64,000 bases of DNA. Origin: Clostridiales bacterium. Its GTDB lineage: Bacteria > Bacillota > Clostridia > Lachnospirales > Lachnospiraceae. Every line of letters starts with the position of its first letter. Within the stretch, counting starts at the first letter, position 1. Both the position numbers and the translations under genes were made by a program. The notes below the pieces were generated by a model. That model searched no databases. It was not told the DNA's origin and was given only the letters and a program-made list of their open reading frames with translations. Below, one piece after another: positions 25,165-34,504 of this stretch. The stretch is taken from contig JAHAJA010000002.1 in assembly GCA_018372435.1 (NCBI GenBank), positions 186,001 through 250,000 of the forward strand. Reading direction: 5' to 3'.

Positions 25165-26637
25165 GTGACATTACCAAAGAAATTTGAAGATAGGATGAAA
25201 GAACTGTTAGGGGAAGAATTCAACGAATTTCTACACAGTTATAATGATAAATATAAAACAGGTTTACGAGTAAATCGTTTAAAGTTAACAGGTGAGGACT
25301 TTGAGGCAATTAGTCCCTGCCCAATAGAGCCAATTCCTTGGACAACCAATGGTTTTTATTATAATGGAAAGAATCAACCAGCAAAACATCCATATTATCA
25401 TGCTGGTTTATACTACATCCAAGAACCAAGTGCGATGCTACCAGCAGCCTTACTTCAGGTAGAACCAGGCGATAAAGTGTTAGATGTGTGTGCTGCTCCA
25501 GGAGGTAAAAGTACTGAATTGGCTGCAAAACTTGGAGGGATAGGCGTGATGGTATCGAACGATATCAGTAATTCAAGAGCGAAAGCATTGCTAAAGAACA
25601 TCGAATTGTTCGGAGTAAGAAATGCACTAGTTATCAGTGAAGATCCTGCTAATTTGGTGAAATATTTCCCAGGATACTTTGATAAGATTCTTGTGGATGC
25701 ACCTTGCTCTGGAGAGGGGATGTTTCGTAAAGATCCAGCTATTATTAAGAACTGGGAGCAGTATGGGGTAGAGTATTATAATAACTTACAAAAGAATATC
25801 ATACTTTATGCCGCAGATATGCTAAAACCAGGTGGGTATATGGTGTATTCTACATGTACCTTCTCACCAGAAGAGAATGAAGGAACAATTCGTTATCTGT
25901 TAGAGAACCGTGAAGGTTTTACAGTTGAACCGATAGAACGAGTAGAGGGGCTAGGCTATGGACATCCAGAATGGATTGGTAGCGAGGATGAACAACTTAA
26001 GAATTGTATCCGTGTATGGCCACATAAGGTAGAGGGCGAAGGTCATTTTGTGGTATTATTAAAGAAAAGTGCCGATGCGGAATCTTCTTCTTATACGGGA
26101 TATCCGTTTAAGAAGGTGGACTTATCAGCCGAAGCTGAGGATTTCTTAAAACAATTAGACATTGATTTTAATCCAGATCGATTTGAACTTCGTGATGAAA
26201 GATTGTATTATTTACCAGAAGGTCTTCCTAATCTGAAGGGTCTTCGTATTCTTCGTCTAGGTCTATATCTTGGTGATATGAAGAAAAATCGTTTCGAGCC
26301 AAGCCAAGCACTTGCCAATGCGTTGAAGATTAGTGATTATACGAATATATTGAATATCTTTAGTGATAGTAAAGATGCTGTGAAATATCTAAAATGTGAA
26401 ACACTTGATATGTCGGAAAATTATATTACTTGTAAAAACAGAGAAGAATATGATATACTAGTTGCCGCTAAGAAAGCAGGTAAGGAAGATATGAAAAACT
26501 GTTCTGGTATTCTATTAGAGAAGAAAAAGAAGAATACTTGGTTCTTAGTATGTGTAGACGGATATCCCCTAGGCTGGGCGAAATATAGCAATAATGGCAT
26601 GAAGAACAAATATCTTGCCGGTTGGAGATGGATGTAA
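25165..26637 (+). CDS. NOL1/NOP2/Sun family RNA m5C methyltransferase (RsmF-like)
   Basis: A 490-residue enzyme that should make 5-methylcytosine in rRNA. SAM motif I is VLDVCAAPGGKSTELA (about 110-125). The catalytic motifs are DAPCSGEGMFRKDP and STCTFSPEENE, each with its cysteine. The C-terminal third has the RsmF C-terminal and PUA-like domains (KGLRILRLGLYLGDMKKNRF; ends GYPLGWAKYSNNGM). Translation starts at GTG 7 nt after AAGGAG. It overlaps the next RNA-modification gene by 1 nt (TAATG). Confidence 0.93.
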   Translation: MTLPKKFEDRMKELLGEEFNEFLHSYNDKYKTGLRVNRLKLTGEDFEAISPCPIEPIPWTTNGFYYNGKNQPAKHPYYHAGLYYIQEPSAMLPAALLQVEPGDKVLDVCAAPGGKSTELAAKLGGIGVMVSNDISNSRAKALLKNIELFGVRNALVISEDPANLVKYFPGYFDKILVDAPCSGEGMFRKDPAIIKNWEQYGVEYYNNLQKNIILYAADMLKPGGYMVYSTCTFSPEENEGTIRYLLENREGFTVEPIERVEGLGYGHPEWIGSEDEQLKNCIRVWPHKVEGEGHFVVLLKKSADAESSSYTGYPFKKVDLSAEAEDFLKQLDIDFNPDRFELRDERLYYLPEGLPNLKGLRILRLGLYLGDMKKNRFEPSQALANALKISDYTNILNIFSDSKDAVKYLKCETLDMSENYITCKNREEYDILVAAKKAGKEDMKNCSGILLEKKKKNTWFLVCVDGYPLGWAKYSNNGMKNKYLAGWRWM

Positions 26638-27350
26638 TGAAGGAATTAATGCGTTTGGATAAATACTTAGCAGATATGGGAGTAGGAACTCGCAGTGAAG
26701 TGAAAGTACTTATCAAAAAAAGAAGAGTACAAGTAGGTAATGAAGTTGTTAATGACCCGAATCGTAAGATTGCGATAGGAGTGGACTCTGTACGTGTTGA
26801 TGGTAGAGAGGTTTCCTATGTTCATTACGAGTATTATATGTTGAACAAGCCTGCAGGGGTATTGTCTGCAACGGAAGATAAGAATACAAAGACAGTAATT
26901 GATTTAATAGAAACATCAAAGAGAAAAGATTTATTCCCAGTAGGAAGATTAGATAAAGATACAGAAGGTTTACTTTTGATTACCAATGATGGCGGTTTAG
27001 CGCATTCGCTATTAAGTCCTAAAAAACATGTAGACAAAGAGTATTATGCAAAAGTTGAAGGTGTTGTTACTAATGAAGATGTAGAAGCTTTTGCGAAAGG
27101 GCTACAAGTGGATGAAGACTTTAAAGCAATGCCGGCTAAATTAACAATATTGTCACAAGGTGAATTTAGTGAGATTACTCTTATAATACAAGAAGGTAAA
27201 TTTCATCAAGTTAAGAGAATGTTTGAAGCTGTGGGGAAAAAGGTAGTGTATCTAAAGCGTTTGTCGATGGGATCGCTACAACTTGATGAATCTTTGCAAC
27301 CTGGGGAATATCGAGAGGTTACACAAGAAGAACTTGCGTTATTGAAGTAA
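26637..27350 (+). CDS. RsuA/RluB-family pseudouridine synthase
   Basis: A 237-residue rRNA pseudouridine synthase with an N-terminal S4 RNA-binding domain (LDKYLADMGVGTRSEVKVLI) and a catalytic domain carrying the nucleophile in PVGRLDKDTEGLLLITNDG, followed by KEYYAKVEG and the KxHQVKRMF motif. It sits in one transcript with the methyltransferase: its ATG overlaps that gene's stop codon, and GGAG lies 9 nt upstream. Whether it modifies 16S or 23S rRNA cannot be told from sequence. Confidence 0.93.
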   Translation: MKELMRLDKYLADMGVGTRSEVKVLIKKRRVQVGNEVVNDPNRKIAIGVDSVRVDGREVSYVHYEYYMLNKPAGVLSATEDKNTKTVIDLIETSKRKDLFPVGRLDKDTEGLLLITNDGGLAHSLLSPKKHVDKEYYAKVEGVVTNEDVEAFAKGLQVDEDFKAMPAKLTILSQGEFSEITLIIQEGKFHQVKRMFEAVGKKVVYLKRLSMGSLQLDESLQPGEYREVTQEELALLK

Positions 27351-27363
27351 TTAGGCCTGTAGA

Positions 27364-27652
27364 CAATTGTGAAACTCAATTTATACTTATCAAAGCTTCT
27401 TGGCTAACATACTATAACACAAAACACACTTTACACCTAAGTACTTCTTTATGTGTACTGTGAGTTTATACAGTAGATACGGAACCGCCATCGATTCGGC
27501 ATCCTGCCTCAGCTCAGGCTGGCTCGGCATCCATGCCTCACCTTCCTTGGCTATTATGTACACATAAGAAGTACTAGAGGTGTTTCGTTATCGTTTCTTT
27601 GTTTTAGTACGTTTGCCATGAAGCGGTTGATATTTTAAGAGTTTCGCAATTG
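27364..27652. repeat. 289-bp imperfect palindrome with GC-rich core (MITE-like)
   Basis: The outer arms CAATTGTGAAACTC (27364-27377) and GAGTTTCGCAATTG (27639-27652) are inverted. Inside them the left TATCAA...GCTTCTTGGCTAACATAC mirrors the right GTACGTTTGCCATGAAGC...TTGATA. The innermost arms 27434-27458 and 27558-27582 match at about 22 of 25 positions. The ~65-bp centre (27481-27545) is far more GC-rich than the surroundings and contains a direct repeat TCGGCATCC(A)TGCCTCA (27496-27511, 27524-27540). No open reading frame. It fills the whole 332-bp gap between rsuA-like and HAD genes. It could be a mobile stem-loop element or a structured RNA. Confidence 0.65.
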
Positions 27653-27682
27653 CCGGGTAAGTGTATAGAATAGGAGAGAATA

Positions 27683-28351
27683 ATGTTAAACAATATAATA
27701 GCAGTTATATTTGATTTAGATGGTACCTTAGTTGATTCCATGTGGATGTGGAGAGAGATCGATGTAGAGTACCTTAGTCAATTTGATATTGAAGTTCCAA
27801 GTGATTTACAACAAGCTGTGGAAGGGATGAGTTTTTCGGAGACAGCACAGTATTTCAAAGAGCGTTTTAATTTACCAGATCCTGTAGAAGTAATTAAAAT
27901 GGAATGGAATAAAATGGCATGGGATAAATATGGGAATGAAGTACCTCTTAAGAAAGGGGTTATAGAATTTCTTGAGGAATTACGAAGTAGAGGGATTAAA
28001 ACAGGTATTGCAACAAGCAATTCAAAAGAATTGGTAGAACATGTATTGAAAAGTTTGAATATAACGGAATACTTTGATTCTGTACGTACTTCTTGTGAAG
28101 CGAAAAAAGGGAAACCAGCACCGGATATCTATCTTTTAGTAGCAGATGATTTGCAAGTAGACCCAAAGGATTGTCTAGTATTTGAGGACTTAGCTCTTGG
28201 AATTATGGCTGGTAAAGGCGCTGGTATGCGAGTGTGTACCGTATTTGATCCGTATTCCGAAGACGACAGAGATAGAAAACGTGAGCTTGCGGATTATTAT
28301 ATCGATACTTATTTTGATATATTTGAAGACAAAGTAGAGAAACTTGCATAA
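27683..28351 (+). CDS. HAD-superfamily hydrolase (beta-phosphoglucomutase-like)
   Basis: A 222-residue HAD-IA phosphatase/mutase. Motif I is IFDLDGTLVDSM (nucleophile Asp and acid/base Asp), motif II GIATSNS, motif III lysine in AKKGKPAPDIYLL and motif IV VFEDLALGIMAGKGAGM. The helical cap between motifs I and II is type C1. The sugar phosphate substrate is unknown. AGGAGAGAATA precedes ATG. Confidence 0.9.
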   Translation: MLNNIIAVIFDLDGTLVDSMWMWREIDVEYLSQFDIEVPSDLQQAVEGMSFSETAQYFKERFNLPDPVEVIKMEWNKMAWDKYGNEVPLKKGVIEFLEELRSRGIKTGIATSNSKELVEHVLKSLNITEYFDSVRTSCEAKKGKPAPDIYLLVADDLQVDPKDCLVFEDLALGIMAGKGAGMRVCTVFDPYSEDDRDRKRELADYYIDTYFDIFEDKVEKLA

Positions 28352-28428
28352 AACACATTGTTATGTTTGTCGCTAGTATAAAGAGTTTCACAATTCCCTA
28401 TGAATTGTTATAAATAGAAAGGTATGTC

Positions 28429-30405
28429 ATGATAAGAGATTATTTACCAATATCCCAAGAGGATATGAAGAATAGAGGAATAGAGCAACTAGATTTTGTT
28501 TATGTTACAGGGGATGCCTATGTAGACCATCCATCCTTTGGCCCTGCAATTATTAGCAGGGTTCTTGAAGCGAATGGATATCAAGTTGGTATTATTGCAC
28601 AACCAGATTGGAAAGATGAAGAGAGTATTCAGATACTTGGAAAACCTCGTCTAGGTTTCTTGGTAAGTGCAGGTAATATGGATACCATGGTTAATCACTA
28701 CACAGTTGCGAAGAAACATCGTAAAATTGATGCCTATTCACCAGGTGGTGTAATGGGTAAACGACCAGATCGTGCGACGATTGTATATTGTAATTTGATC
28801 CGTAAAGTATACAAGGATATTCCGATTGTTACAGGCGGAATTGAGGCAAGTCTTAGAAGACTTGCTCATTATGATTATTGGAGTGATAAAGTAAAACGCT
28901 CGATTCTTCTTGATTCAGGCGCAGATATCATATCCTACGGTATGGGAGAGCGTTCAATCGTTGAAATTGCAGACGCACTAGCAAGTGGAATTGCTGTATC
29001 GGATATTACATTCATTCCAGGAACCGTGTATAAGGCAAAGAATTTGGACTCTGTGTATGATGCAGTCATATTACCAGATTACCAAAGTATCTTAGCAAGT
29101 AAAGAGGAATTCGCAAGAAGTTTCTATAAGCAGTACTGTAATACGGACCCATTTACAGCAAAACCATTGGTTGAGAAATATAAAGAGAATGAATATGTTG
29201 TACAAAACCCACCAGCAAAGCCACTAACCCAGGCGGAGATGGACCGTGTCTATGCGTTACCTTTTATGCGTGATTACCACCCGAGTTATGAAGCACAAGG
29301 TGGGATACCTGCAATAGAAGAATTAAAATTCAGTTTAGTAAGTAACCGAGGATGTTTCGGAGGTTGTAGTTTCTGTGCTCTAACTTTCCATCAAGGTAGA
29401 ATGATTCAAACTAGAAGTCATGAGTCAATTCTACAAGAAGCACAACATCTAATATGGGATAAGGACTTCAAAGGCTATATTAATGATGTAGGTGGTCCTA
29501 CTGCTAACTTTAGACATACTGCTTGTGAGAAGCAAAAGACAAAAGGGGTTTGTGTTAATAAGCAATGTCTATTCCCTACGCCATGTAAGAATCTTAAGAT
29601 TGATCACTCAGATTACTTAATATTACTAAAGAAGTTAAGAGAATTACCGAATGTTAAGAAAGTATTCATTCGTTCTGGTATCCGTTTTGATTATCTGATT
29701 AATGATAAAGATCATACATTTATGAAGGAATTATGTGAGCACCATGTAAGTGGTCAATTAAAGGTAGCACCTGAGCATATCAGTGATAGCGTGCTAAAGC
29801 TTATGGGTAAACCATCAAACGATGTGTATGAAAGATTTATCAAAGCATATAAAAGAACCAATGAAGATGTTGGTAAGAAGCAGTTCGTAGTACCTTACCT
29901 TATGTCCTCGCACCCAGGTTCTACTATGAAAGAAGCGGTAGCTCTTGCAGAGTATCTAAGAGACCTTGGCTATATGCCAGAGCAGGTACAAGATTTCTAT
30001 CCAACTCCATCGACAATATCAACTTGTATGTATTATACAGAGTTAGACCCAAGAACGATGGAGAAGGTGTATGTGCCTAAGAATCCACATGAGAAAGCAA
30101 TGCAACGAGCGTTAATTCAATATCGTAATCCAAAGAATTATGATCTTGTTGTAGAAGCATTACAAAAAGCTGGTCGTATGGACTTAATTGGATTTGATAA
30201 AAACTGTTTAATACGCCCAAGAAACAACGACCATTATGGACAATATAATCAAAACGGACAGAGTGGACAAGGCAGAGCGAAGGGAGCAGGTTCTGGAAAG
30301 AATACTGTTACAAGTAAAGGAGCAAAAGGTGGATTAAACGGTAATTCCATTGGTAAACCTAAGAAGAAAAAAGCCATTCGTAATGTTCATAAAGCAAAGA
30401 AGTAA
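28429..30405 (+). CDS. YgiQ family radical SAM protein
   Basis: 658 residues. An N-terminal B12-binding-like Rossmann domain (FVYVTGDAYVDHPSFGPAII) is followed by a radical SAM core with the [4Fe-4S] motif NRGCFGGCSFCALTFHQGR (C-x3-C-x2-C, about residues 305-320). Then comes the DUF3362-type C-terminal region with an extra cysteine cluster (CEKQKTKGVCVNKQCLFPTPC). The last 60 residues are a basic G/Q/N/K-rich tail (GKPKKKKAIRNVHKAKK), likely disordered and nucleic-acid interacting. The function of the family is not established. Confidence 0.93.
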   Translation: MIRDYLPISQEDMKNRGIEQLDFVYVTGDAYVDHPSFGPAIISRVLEANGYQVGIIAQPDWKDEESIQILGKPRLGFLVSAGNMDTMVNHYTVAKKHRKIDAYSPGGVMGKRPDRATIVYCNLIRKVYKDIPIVTGGIEASLRRLAHYDYWSDKVKRSILLDSGADIISYGMGERSIVEIADALASGIAVSDITFIPGTVYKAKNLDSVYDAVILPDYQSILASKEEFARSFYKQYCNTDPFTAKPLVEKYKENEYVVQNPPAKPLTQAEMDRVYALPFMRDYHPSYEAQGGIPAIEELKFSLVSNRGCFGGCSFCALTFHQGRMIQTRSHESILQEAQHLIWDKDFKGYINDVGGPTANFRHTACEKQKTKGVCVNKQCLFPTPCKNLKIDHSDYLILLKKLRELPNVKKVFIRSGIRFDYLINDKDHTFMKELCEHHVSGQLKVAPEHISDSVLKLMGKPSNDVYERFIKAYKRTNEDVGKKQFVVPYLMSSHPGSTMKEAVALAEYLRDLGYMPEQVQDFYPTPSTISTCMYYTELDPRTMEKVYVPKNPHEKAMQRALIQYRNPKNYDLVVEALQKAGRMDLIGFDKNCLIRPRNNDHYGQYNQNGQSGQGRAKGAGSGKNTVTSKGAKGGLNGNSIGKPKKKKAIRNVHKAKK

Positions 30406-30528
30406 CAGATGGACATATTAAAAGATTGTAATCTGAGGATATTCTTAACGGAGGCATGATTTGTATTATCTGAGATAGTATTGTATTAACGTAACAAGAA
30501 TAGATGCACTAACAGGGGGGAAGGATAC

Positions 30529-31125
30529 GTGGATAAGGGGACACATGGATATATTAAGTACAAGAAGAATAAACAATTACGAGATACAATAAGTATTGCA
30601 CTTGTAGGCATAATTATCTTTGTTGTAGGATATCTTTTGAATGATAATTCAAAAAACAATGTATTTACAATAATTGCAATCTTATTGGCATTGCCTGGTG
30701 CTAAGATGTTAGTCGGTTATATTGTAGTCGCACCTTATCGTTCTATGAATGATAAGGAATATGAACAAGTTTGTAAGGTTATATCTCCTAGTGTTGCAAT
30801 GATATCTGATTTAGTAATCACTTCTCCTGATAAAGTAATGAATCTTGACCTTGTTGTTGTGGATAATCATCATGTCATTGCATTACTGGGTAAGGAAGGA
30901 CAAGACATATCTTATATTCAGACGTATCTAATGAGAACAATTAAAAATCAAGGGTATTCCTTAGAAGTAAAAGTTCTGACTGATTTTAGTGAATTTATAT
31001 CACGGGTGAAGACACTTGAGACCTCAAAAGAGCATGTACTAGCTAACAAAAAACAAGATGGTGGGAACACTAACAGTAGCGAACGAGATGTGATTATTAA
31101 CTTATTGAAGACTTTGAATGTGTAA
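30529..31125 (+). CDS. Two-helix membrane protein of unknown function
   Basis: 198 residues: a basic N-terminus (GYIKYKKNKQLRD), two membrane helices (about 20-38 and 43-64), then a cytoplasmic domain of about 130 residues. The strand pattern LDLVVVDNHHVIALLG and a helix ending in SRVKTLE resemble a small alpha/beta domain. GTG start after a strong GGGGGGAAGGA. It lies 26 nt before the RluA-like gene, probably co-transcribed. Family not recognised. Confidence 0.75.
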   Translation: MDKGTHGYIKYKKNKQLRDTISIALVGIIIFVVGYLLNDNSKNNVFTIIAILLALPGAKMLVGYIVVAPYRSMNDKEYEQVCKVISPSVAMISDLVITSPDKVMNLDLVVVDNHHVIALLGKEGQDISYIQTYLMRTIKNQGYSLEVKVLTDFSEFISRVKTLETSKEHVLANKKQDGGNTNSSERDVIINLLKTLNV

Positions 31126-31151
31126 AAGTAAAGATAATGGAGTAAATAGTA

Positions 31152-32111
31152 ATGCAAAGTATAATTGTATCAAAAAATGAGGCAAATCAAAGACTTGATA
31201 AGTTGCTTGCCAAATATCTGAATAAAGCGCCAAAGAGTTTCCTATATAAGATGCTTCGCAAGAAGAATATTACTTTGAATGGAAAGAAAGCAGAGGGCAG
31301 TGAGAAACTATCGGAACGTGATGAAATCAAACTATTCTTAGCAGATGAAACAATAGAAAAGTTTAGTGAAGTATCAGTAGACGAAGTTGAGGATGAGATT
31401 CAAATTATCTACGAAGATGAGAACATACTATTGATTAATAAAGAAGTAGGAATGTTATCACAAAAAGCTGAACAGACTGACATTTCCTTAGTTGAATGTA
31501 TTATCTCTTATATGTTAAAGAGTAACCAATTAACAAAAGAGGAGTTAAGAAGCTTCAAACCTTCCATCTGTAATCGACTTGACCGTAATACAAGTGGACT
31601 TGTAGTGGCTGGCAAGACTTTAATAGGGTTGCAGACTATGGCACAACTTTTTAAAGACCGTACCATAGATAAGTATTATCATTGTATCGTTAAAGGGAAA
31701 GTAGAGCATCAACAGAGGATCGAGGGCTATCTATATAAAGATGAGAAAACCAATAAAGTATCGATTACAGACCACCATGTAGAAGGGGCAGATCCCATTG
31801 CAACAGAATATGTACCACTTAAATCAAATGGTATGTATACCCTATTACAGGTTAAATTAATAACAGGTAAGACACATCAGATTCGTGCGCATCTACAAAG
31901 CATCGGTCATCCAATCATCGGCGACCATAAATATGGTAATCGAGGTGTGAATGAGCAGATGAAAAAACAATATTCTTTAGAAAATCAACTATTACATGCG
32001 TATAGCTTAAGATTTCCTGAGTTAGAAGGCGCTTGTAGTAATCTGTCAGGAAAAGAATTTATAGCAGCAAGACCAACAATATTTGAAAAAATAGTTAATA
32101 CAATGTTTTAA
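31152..32111 (+). CDS. RluA-family pseudouridine synthase with S4 domain
   Basis: 319 residues. The N-terminal S4 domain (NQRLDKLLAKYLNKAPKSFL) is followed by the RluA catalytic domain: ICNRLDRNTSGLVVAGKT with the nucleophile Asp, then DKYYHCIVKG and TGKTHQIRAHLQSIGHPIIGD. This is the RluC/RluD class that modifies 23S rRNA. It is the third RNA-modification gene in a 7-kb span. Confidence 0.93.
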   Translation: MQSIIVSKNEANQRLDKLLAKYLNKAPKSFLYKMLRKKNITLNGKKAEGSEKLSERDEIKLFLADETIEKFSEVSVDEVEDEIQIIYEDENILLINKEVGMLSQKAEQTDISLVECIISYMLKSNQLTKEELRSFKPSICNRLDRNTSGLVVAGKTLIGLQTMAQLFKDRTIDKYYHCIVKGKVEHQQRIEGYLYKDEKTNKVSITDHHVEGADPIATEYVPLKSNGMYTLLQVKLITGKTHQIRAHLQSIGHPIIGDHKYGNRGVNEQMKKQYSLENQLLHAYSLRFPELEGACSNLSGKEFIAARPTIFEKIVNTMF

Positions 32112-32212
32112 ATTTACTTTTCTTACGTTTATAGAAAGATAAGAAAAATTACTTTATAAAAGAAATATGTTATGGTATACTCTGTTTGAAACTATAAGAG
32201 GAGGATTAAAGT

Positions 32213-32764
32213 ATGAAAAAGAAGTTTGGTATCAAAGAAGTTGTAGCAATAGGAATTGGTACAGCCCTTTTTGTTGCTTTAACAGAAGTACAGATTCCAA
32301 TTGGTATTCCTAACACATACTTGCAACCTAGAATGGCCGTATTTGCGTTCCTTGCAGCAGTATTTGGACCAATTGTAGGTGGAGTAGTTGGATTATTAGG
32401 ACATGCACTTGGAGACTTAGTATTCTATGGAAGTGTATGGTGGAGCTGGGTTATACCAGAAGCTGTAATTGGTTTAGCAATCGGCTTAATTGCTAAAAAG
32501 CTTGCCATTAAAGAAGGTGGCTTTGACAAAAAATCGATTATTACATTCAATGTAGTACAAGTACTAGCTAACGCAGTAGCTTGGATTGTAGTGGCACCAG
32601 CATTAGATATACTTATATATGTAGAACCAGCCAATAAGGTGTTTATCCAAGGAGCTTATGCTGCACTTGGTAATATACTTATTATCGGTATTTTGGGTAC
32701 TTTATTAGCAGCTGGTTATGCAAAAATTGGAGCAAAATCATCAAGCCTAAGTAAAGAGGACTAG
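32213..32764 (+). CDS. ECF transporter substrate-capture (S) component, UPF0397 family
   Basis: A 183-residue membrane protein with about five or six helices. The conserved N-terminal EVVAIGIGTALFVALTEVQI, then FLAAVFGPIVGGVVGLLGHALGD and WWSWVIPEAVIGLAIGL, identify the UPF0397 family of ECF S components. It binds a vitamin or similar ligand in the membrane and is powered by the ATPase and T component encoded next. No vitamin riboswitch is recognised in the 100-nt leader, so the substrate stays open. AGGAGG precedes the ATG. Confidence 0.9.
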   Translation: MKKKFGIKEVVAIGIGTALFVALTEVQIPIGIPNTYLQPRMAVFAFLAAVFGPIVGGVVGLLGHALGDLVFYGSVWWSWVIPEAVIGLAIGLIAKKLAIKEGGFDKKSIITFNVVQVLANAVAWIVVAPALDILIYVEPANKVFIQGAYAALGNILIIGILGTLLAAGYAKIGAKSSSLSKED

Positions 32765-32767
32765 GAT

Positions 32768-34504
32768 ATGGAACCTATTATCGAATTCAAAGAGTATACG
32801 TTTAAATATCGATCACAGGTGGAACCTTCTCTTCGGGATATTAATCTTAAGATATATCCCGGAGAAAAAGTTTTGATTGTGGGACCGTCCGGATCTGGAA
32901 AATCAACACTTTCTAATTGCATTAACGGATTGGTTCCATTTTCTTTTCCGGGTGATAGTAGTGGTAGCTTAACGATTGATGGAAATGACCCAAAACAATT
33001 AGGTATCTTTGGTATGTCAAAGATTGTTGGAACTGTTCTTCAGGATACAGATGGCCAGTTCATAGGATTAACAGTTGCAGAGGATATAGCCTTTGCACTT
33101 GAGAACGATATGTTGTCTCAGGAAAAGATGCATGCAAGGGTAGGGGAAGTAGCAGAGATTGTAGATGTGAAGAATCTGCTTAATCATGCGCCTAGTGAAC
33201 TATCTGGGGGGCAAAAACAGAGAGTTTCTATGGCGGGCGTTTTGGTTGATGATGTGAAAATTCTGTTGTTTGATGAACCTTTAGCAAATCTAGATCCTGC
33301 TACTGGTAAAAGAACAATTGATATGATAGATAAGATACAAAAGAATAGAGATACTACAATCATTATTATTGAACACAGGTTAGAAGATGTATTGTATCGT
33401 GATGTTGACCGAATTGTTGTTATTAACGAGGGTCAGATTATTGCAGATATGCTACCAGATGAACTGTTAAGTACGAATATATTAAGGGAACAGGGAATCA
33501 GAGAACCTCTATATATCAGTGCATTAAAGCATGCAGGATGCAAACTCACTAAAGATACTAAACCTCAGCATATAGAGAATATGAGATTAGATACCTACGA
33601 AAAACAGGTGAGGACCTGGTATGATTCTGCTAAGAGAGAAACACCAAAGGTTAGAGAAGAATCAGCACTTCGTATAGAGAATTTAGATTTCTCTTATACA
33701 GAAGAAAAACCGATTTTACAGGATATAAATTTTGAAATAAAAAAAGGTGAGATGTTAAGTATTGTAGGTAAAAATGGAGCCGGTAAATCTACACTTTCCA
33801 ATCTGATTTGTGGTTTTTATAAACCACAGCAAGGGAAAATATATCTGCACAATCAAGATATATCTTTACTATCGATTAAAGAAAGAGGAGAAAAAATCGG
33901 ACTTGTTATGCAAAATCCAAATCAAATGATTTGTAAACCTTTAATATATGATGAAGTTGCATTAGGGCTCAAAGTAAAAGGAGTACCTGAACAAGAGATA
34001 AAAGAGCGGGTGTATCAAACCTTGAAAATATGTGGCCTTTATCAATTTCGTAATTGGCCTATATCTGCTTTAAGTTTTGGTCAGAAAAAGAGGGTTACAA
34101 TTGCTTCAATCTTGGTAATGAATCCTGAAATTATTATTCTTGATGAACCAACTGCTGGTCAAGATTATAAGCATTACACAGAAATCATGGAATTCTTAAA
34201 GGAAATTAATCTTAGTTTAGGTATTACAATAATTATGATTACTCATGATATGCATTTGATGTTAGAATATACAGATCGAGCCGTGGTTATAGCAGATGGA
34301 AAATTGATTGCCGATGACACTCCTTCCGCAATACTTACTAACGAAGATATTGCGAATAAGGCTTACCTTAAGAAAACATCACTTTATGATTTAGCAATAC
34401 GATGTGGAATTGAACAATCTTCTGAGTTTGTTGATCGTTTTATCTATCATGAGAAAAATATACGAAGTAACAATAAGAAAGAAATGGTGTTAGATTATGT
34501 CTAA
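32768..34504 (+). CDS. ECF transporter fused double ATPase
   Basis: 578 residues containing two complete ABC ATPase domains. The first (1-240) has Walker A GPSGSGKST, signature LSGGQKQRV and Walker B ILLFDEPLANLDP. The second (about 300-540) has Walker A GKNGAGKST, signature LSFGQKKRV and Walker B IIILDEPTAGQD. It is an EcfA-EcfA' fusion driving the S component. It starts 3 nt after the S gene and overlaps the T gene by 8 nt, so all three are one coupled operon. Confidence 0.95.
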   Translation: MEPIIEFKEYTFKYRSQVEPSLRDINLKIYPGEKVLIVGPSGSGKSTLSNCINGLVPFSFPGDSSGSLTIDGNDPKQLGIFGMSKIVGTVLQDTDGQFIGLTVAEDIAFALENDMLSQEKMHARVGEVAEIVDVKNLLNHAPSELSGGQKQRVSMAGVLVDDVKILLFDEPLANLDPATGKRTIDMIDKIQKNRDTTIIIIEHRLEDVLYRDVDRIVVINEGQIIADMLPDELLSTNILREQGIREPLYISALKHAGCKLTKDTKPQHIENMRLDTYEKQVRTWYDSAKRETPKVREESALRIENLDFSYTEEKPILQDINFEIKKGEMLSIVGKNGAGKSTLSNLICGFYKPQQGKIYLHNQDISLLSIKERGEKIGLVMQNPNQMICKPLIYDEVALGLKVKGVPEQEIKERVYQTLKICGLYQFRNWPISALSFGQKKRVTIASILVMNPEIIILDEPTAGQDYKHYTEIMEFLKEINLSLGITIIMITHDMHLMLEYTDRAVVIADGKLIADDTPSAILTNEDIANKAYLKKTSLYDLAIRCGIEQSSEFVDRFIYHEKNIRSNNKKEMVLDYV

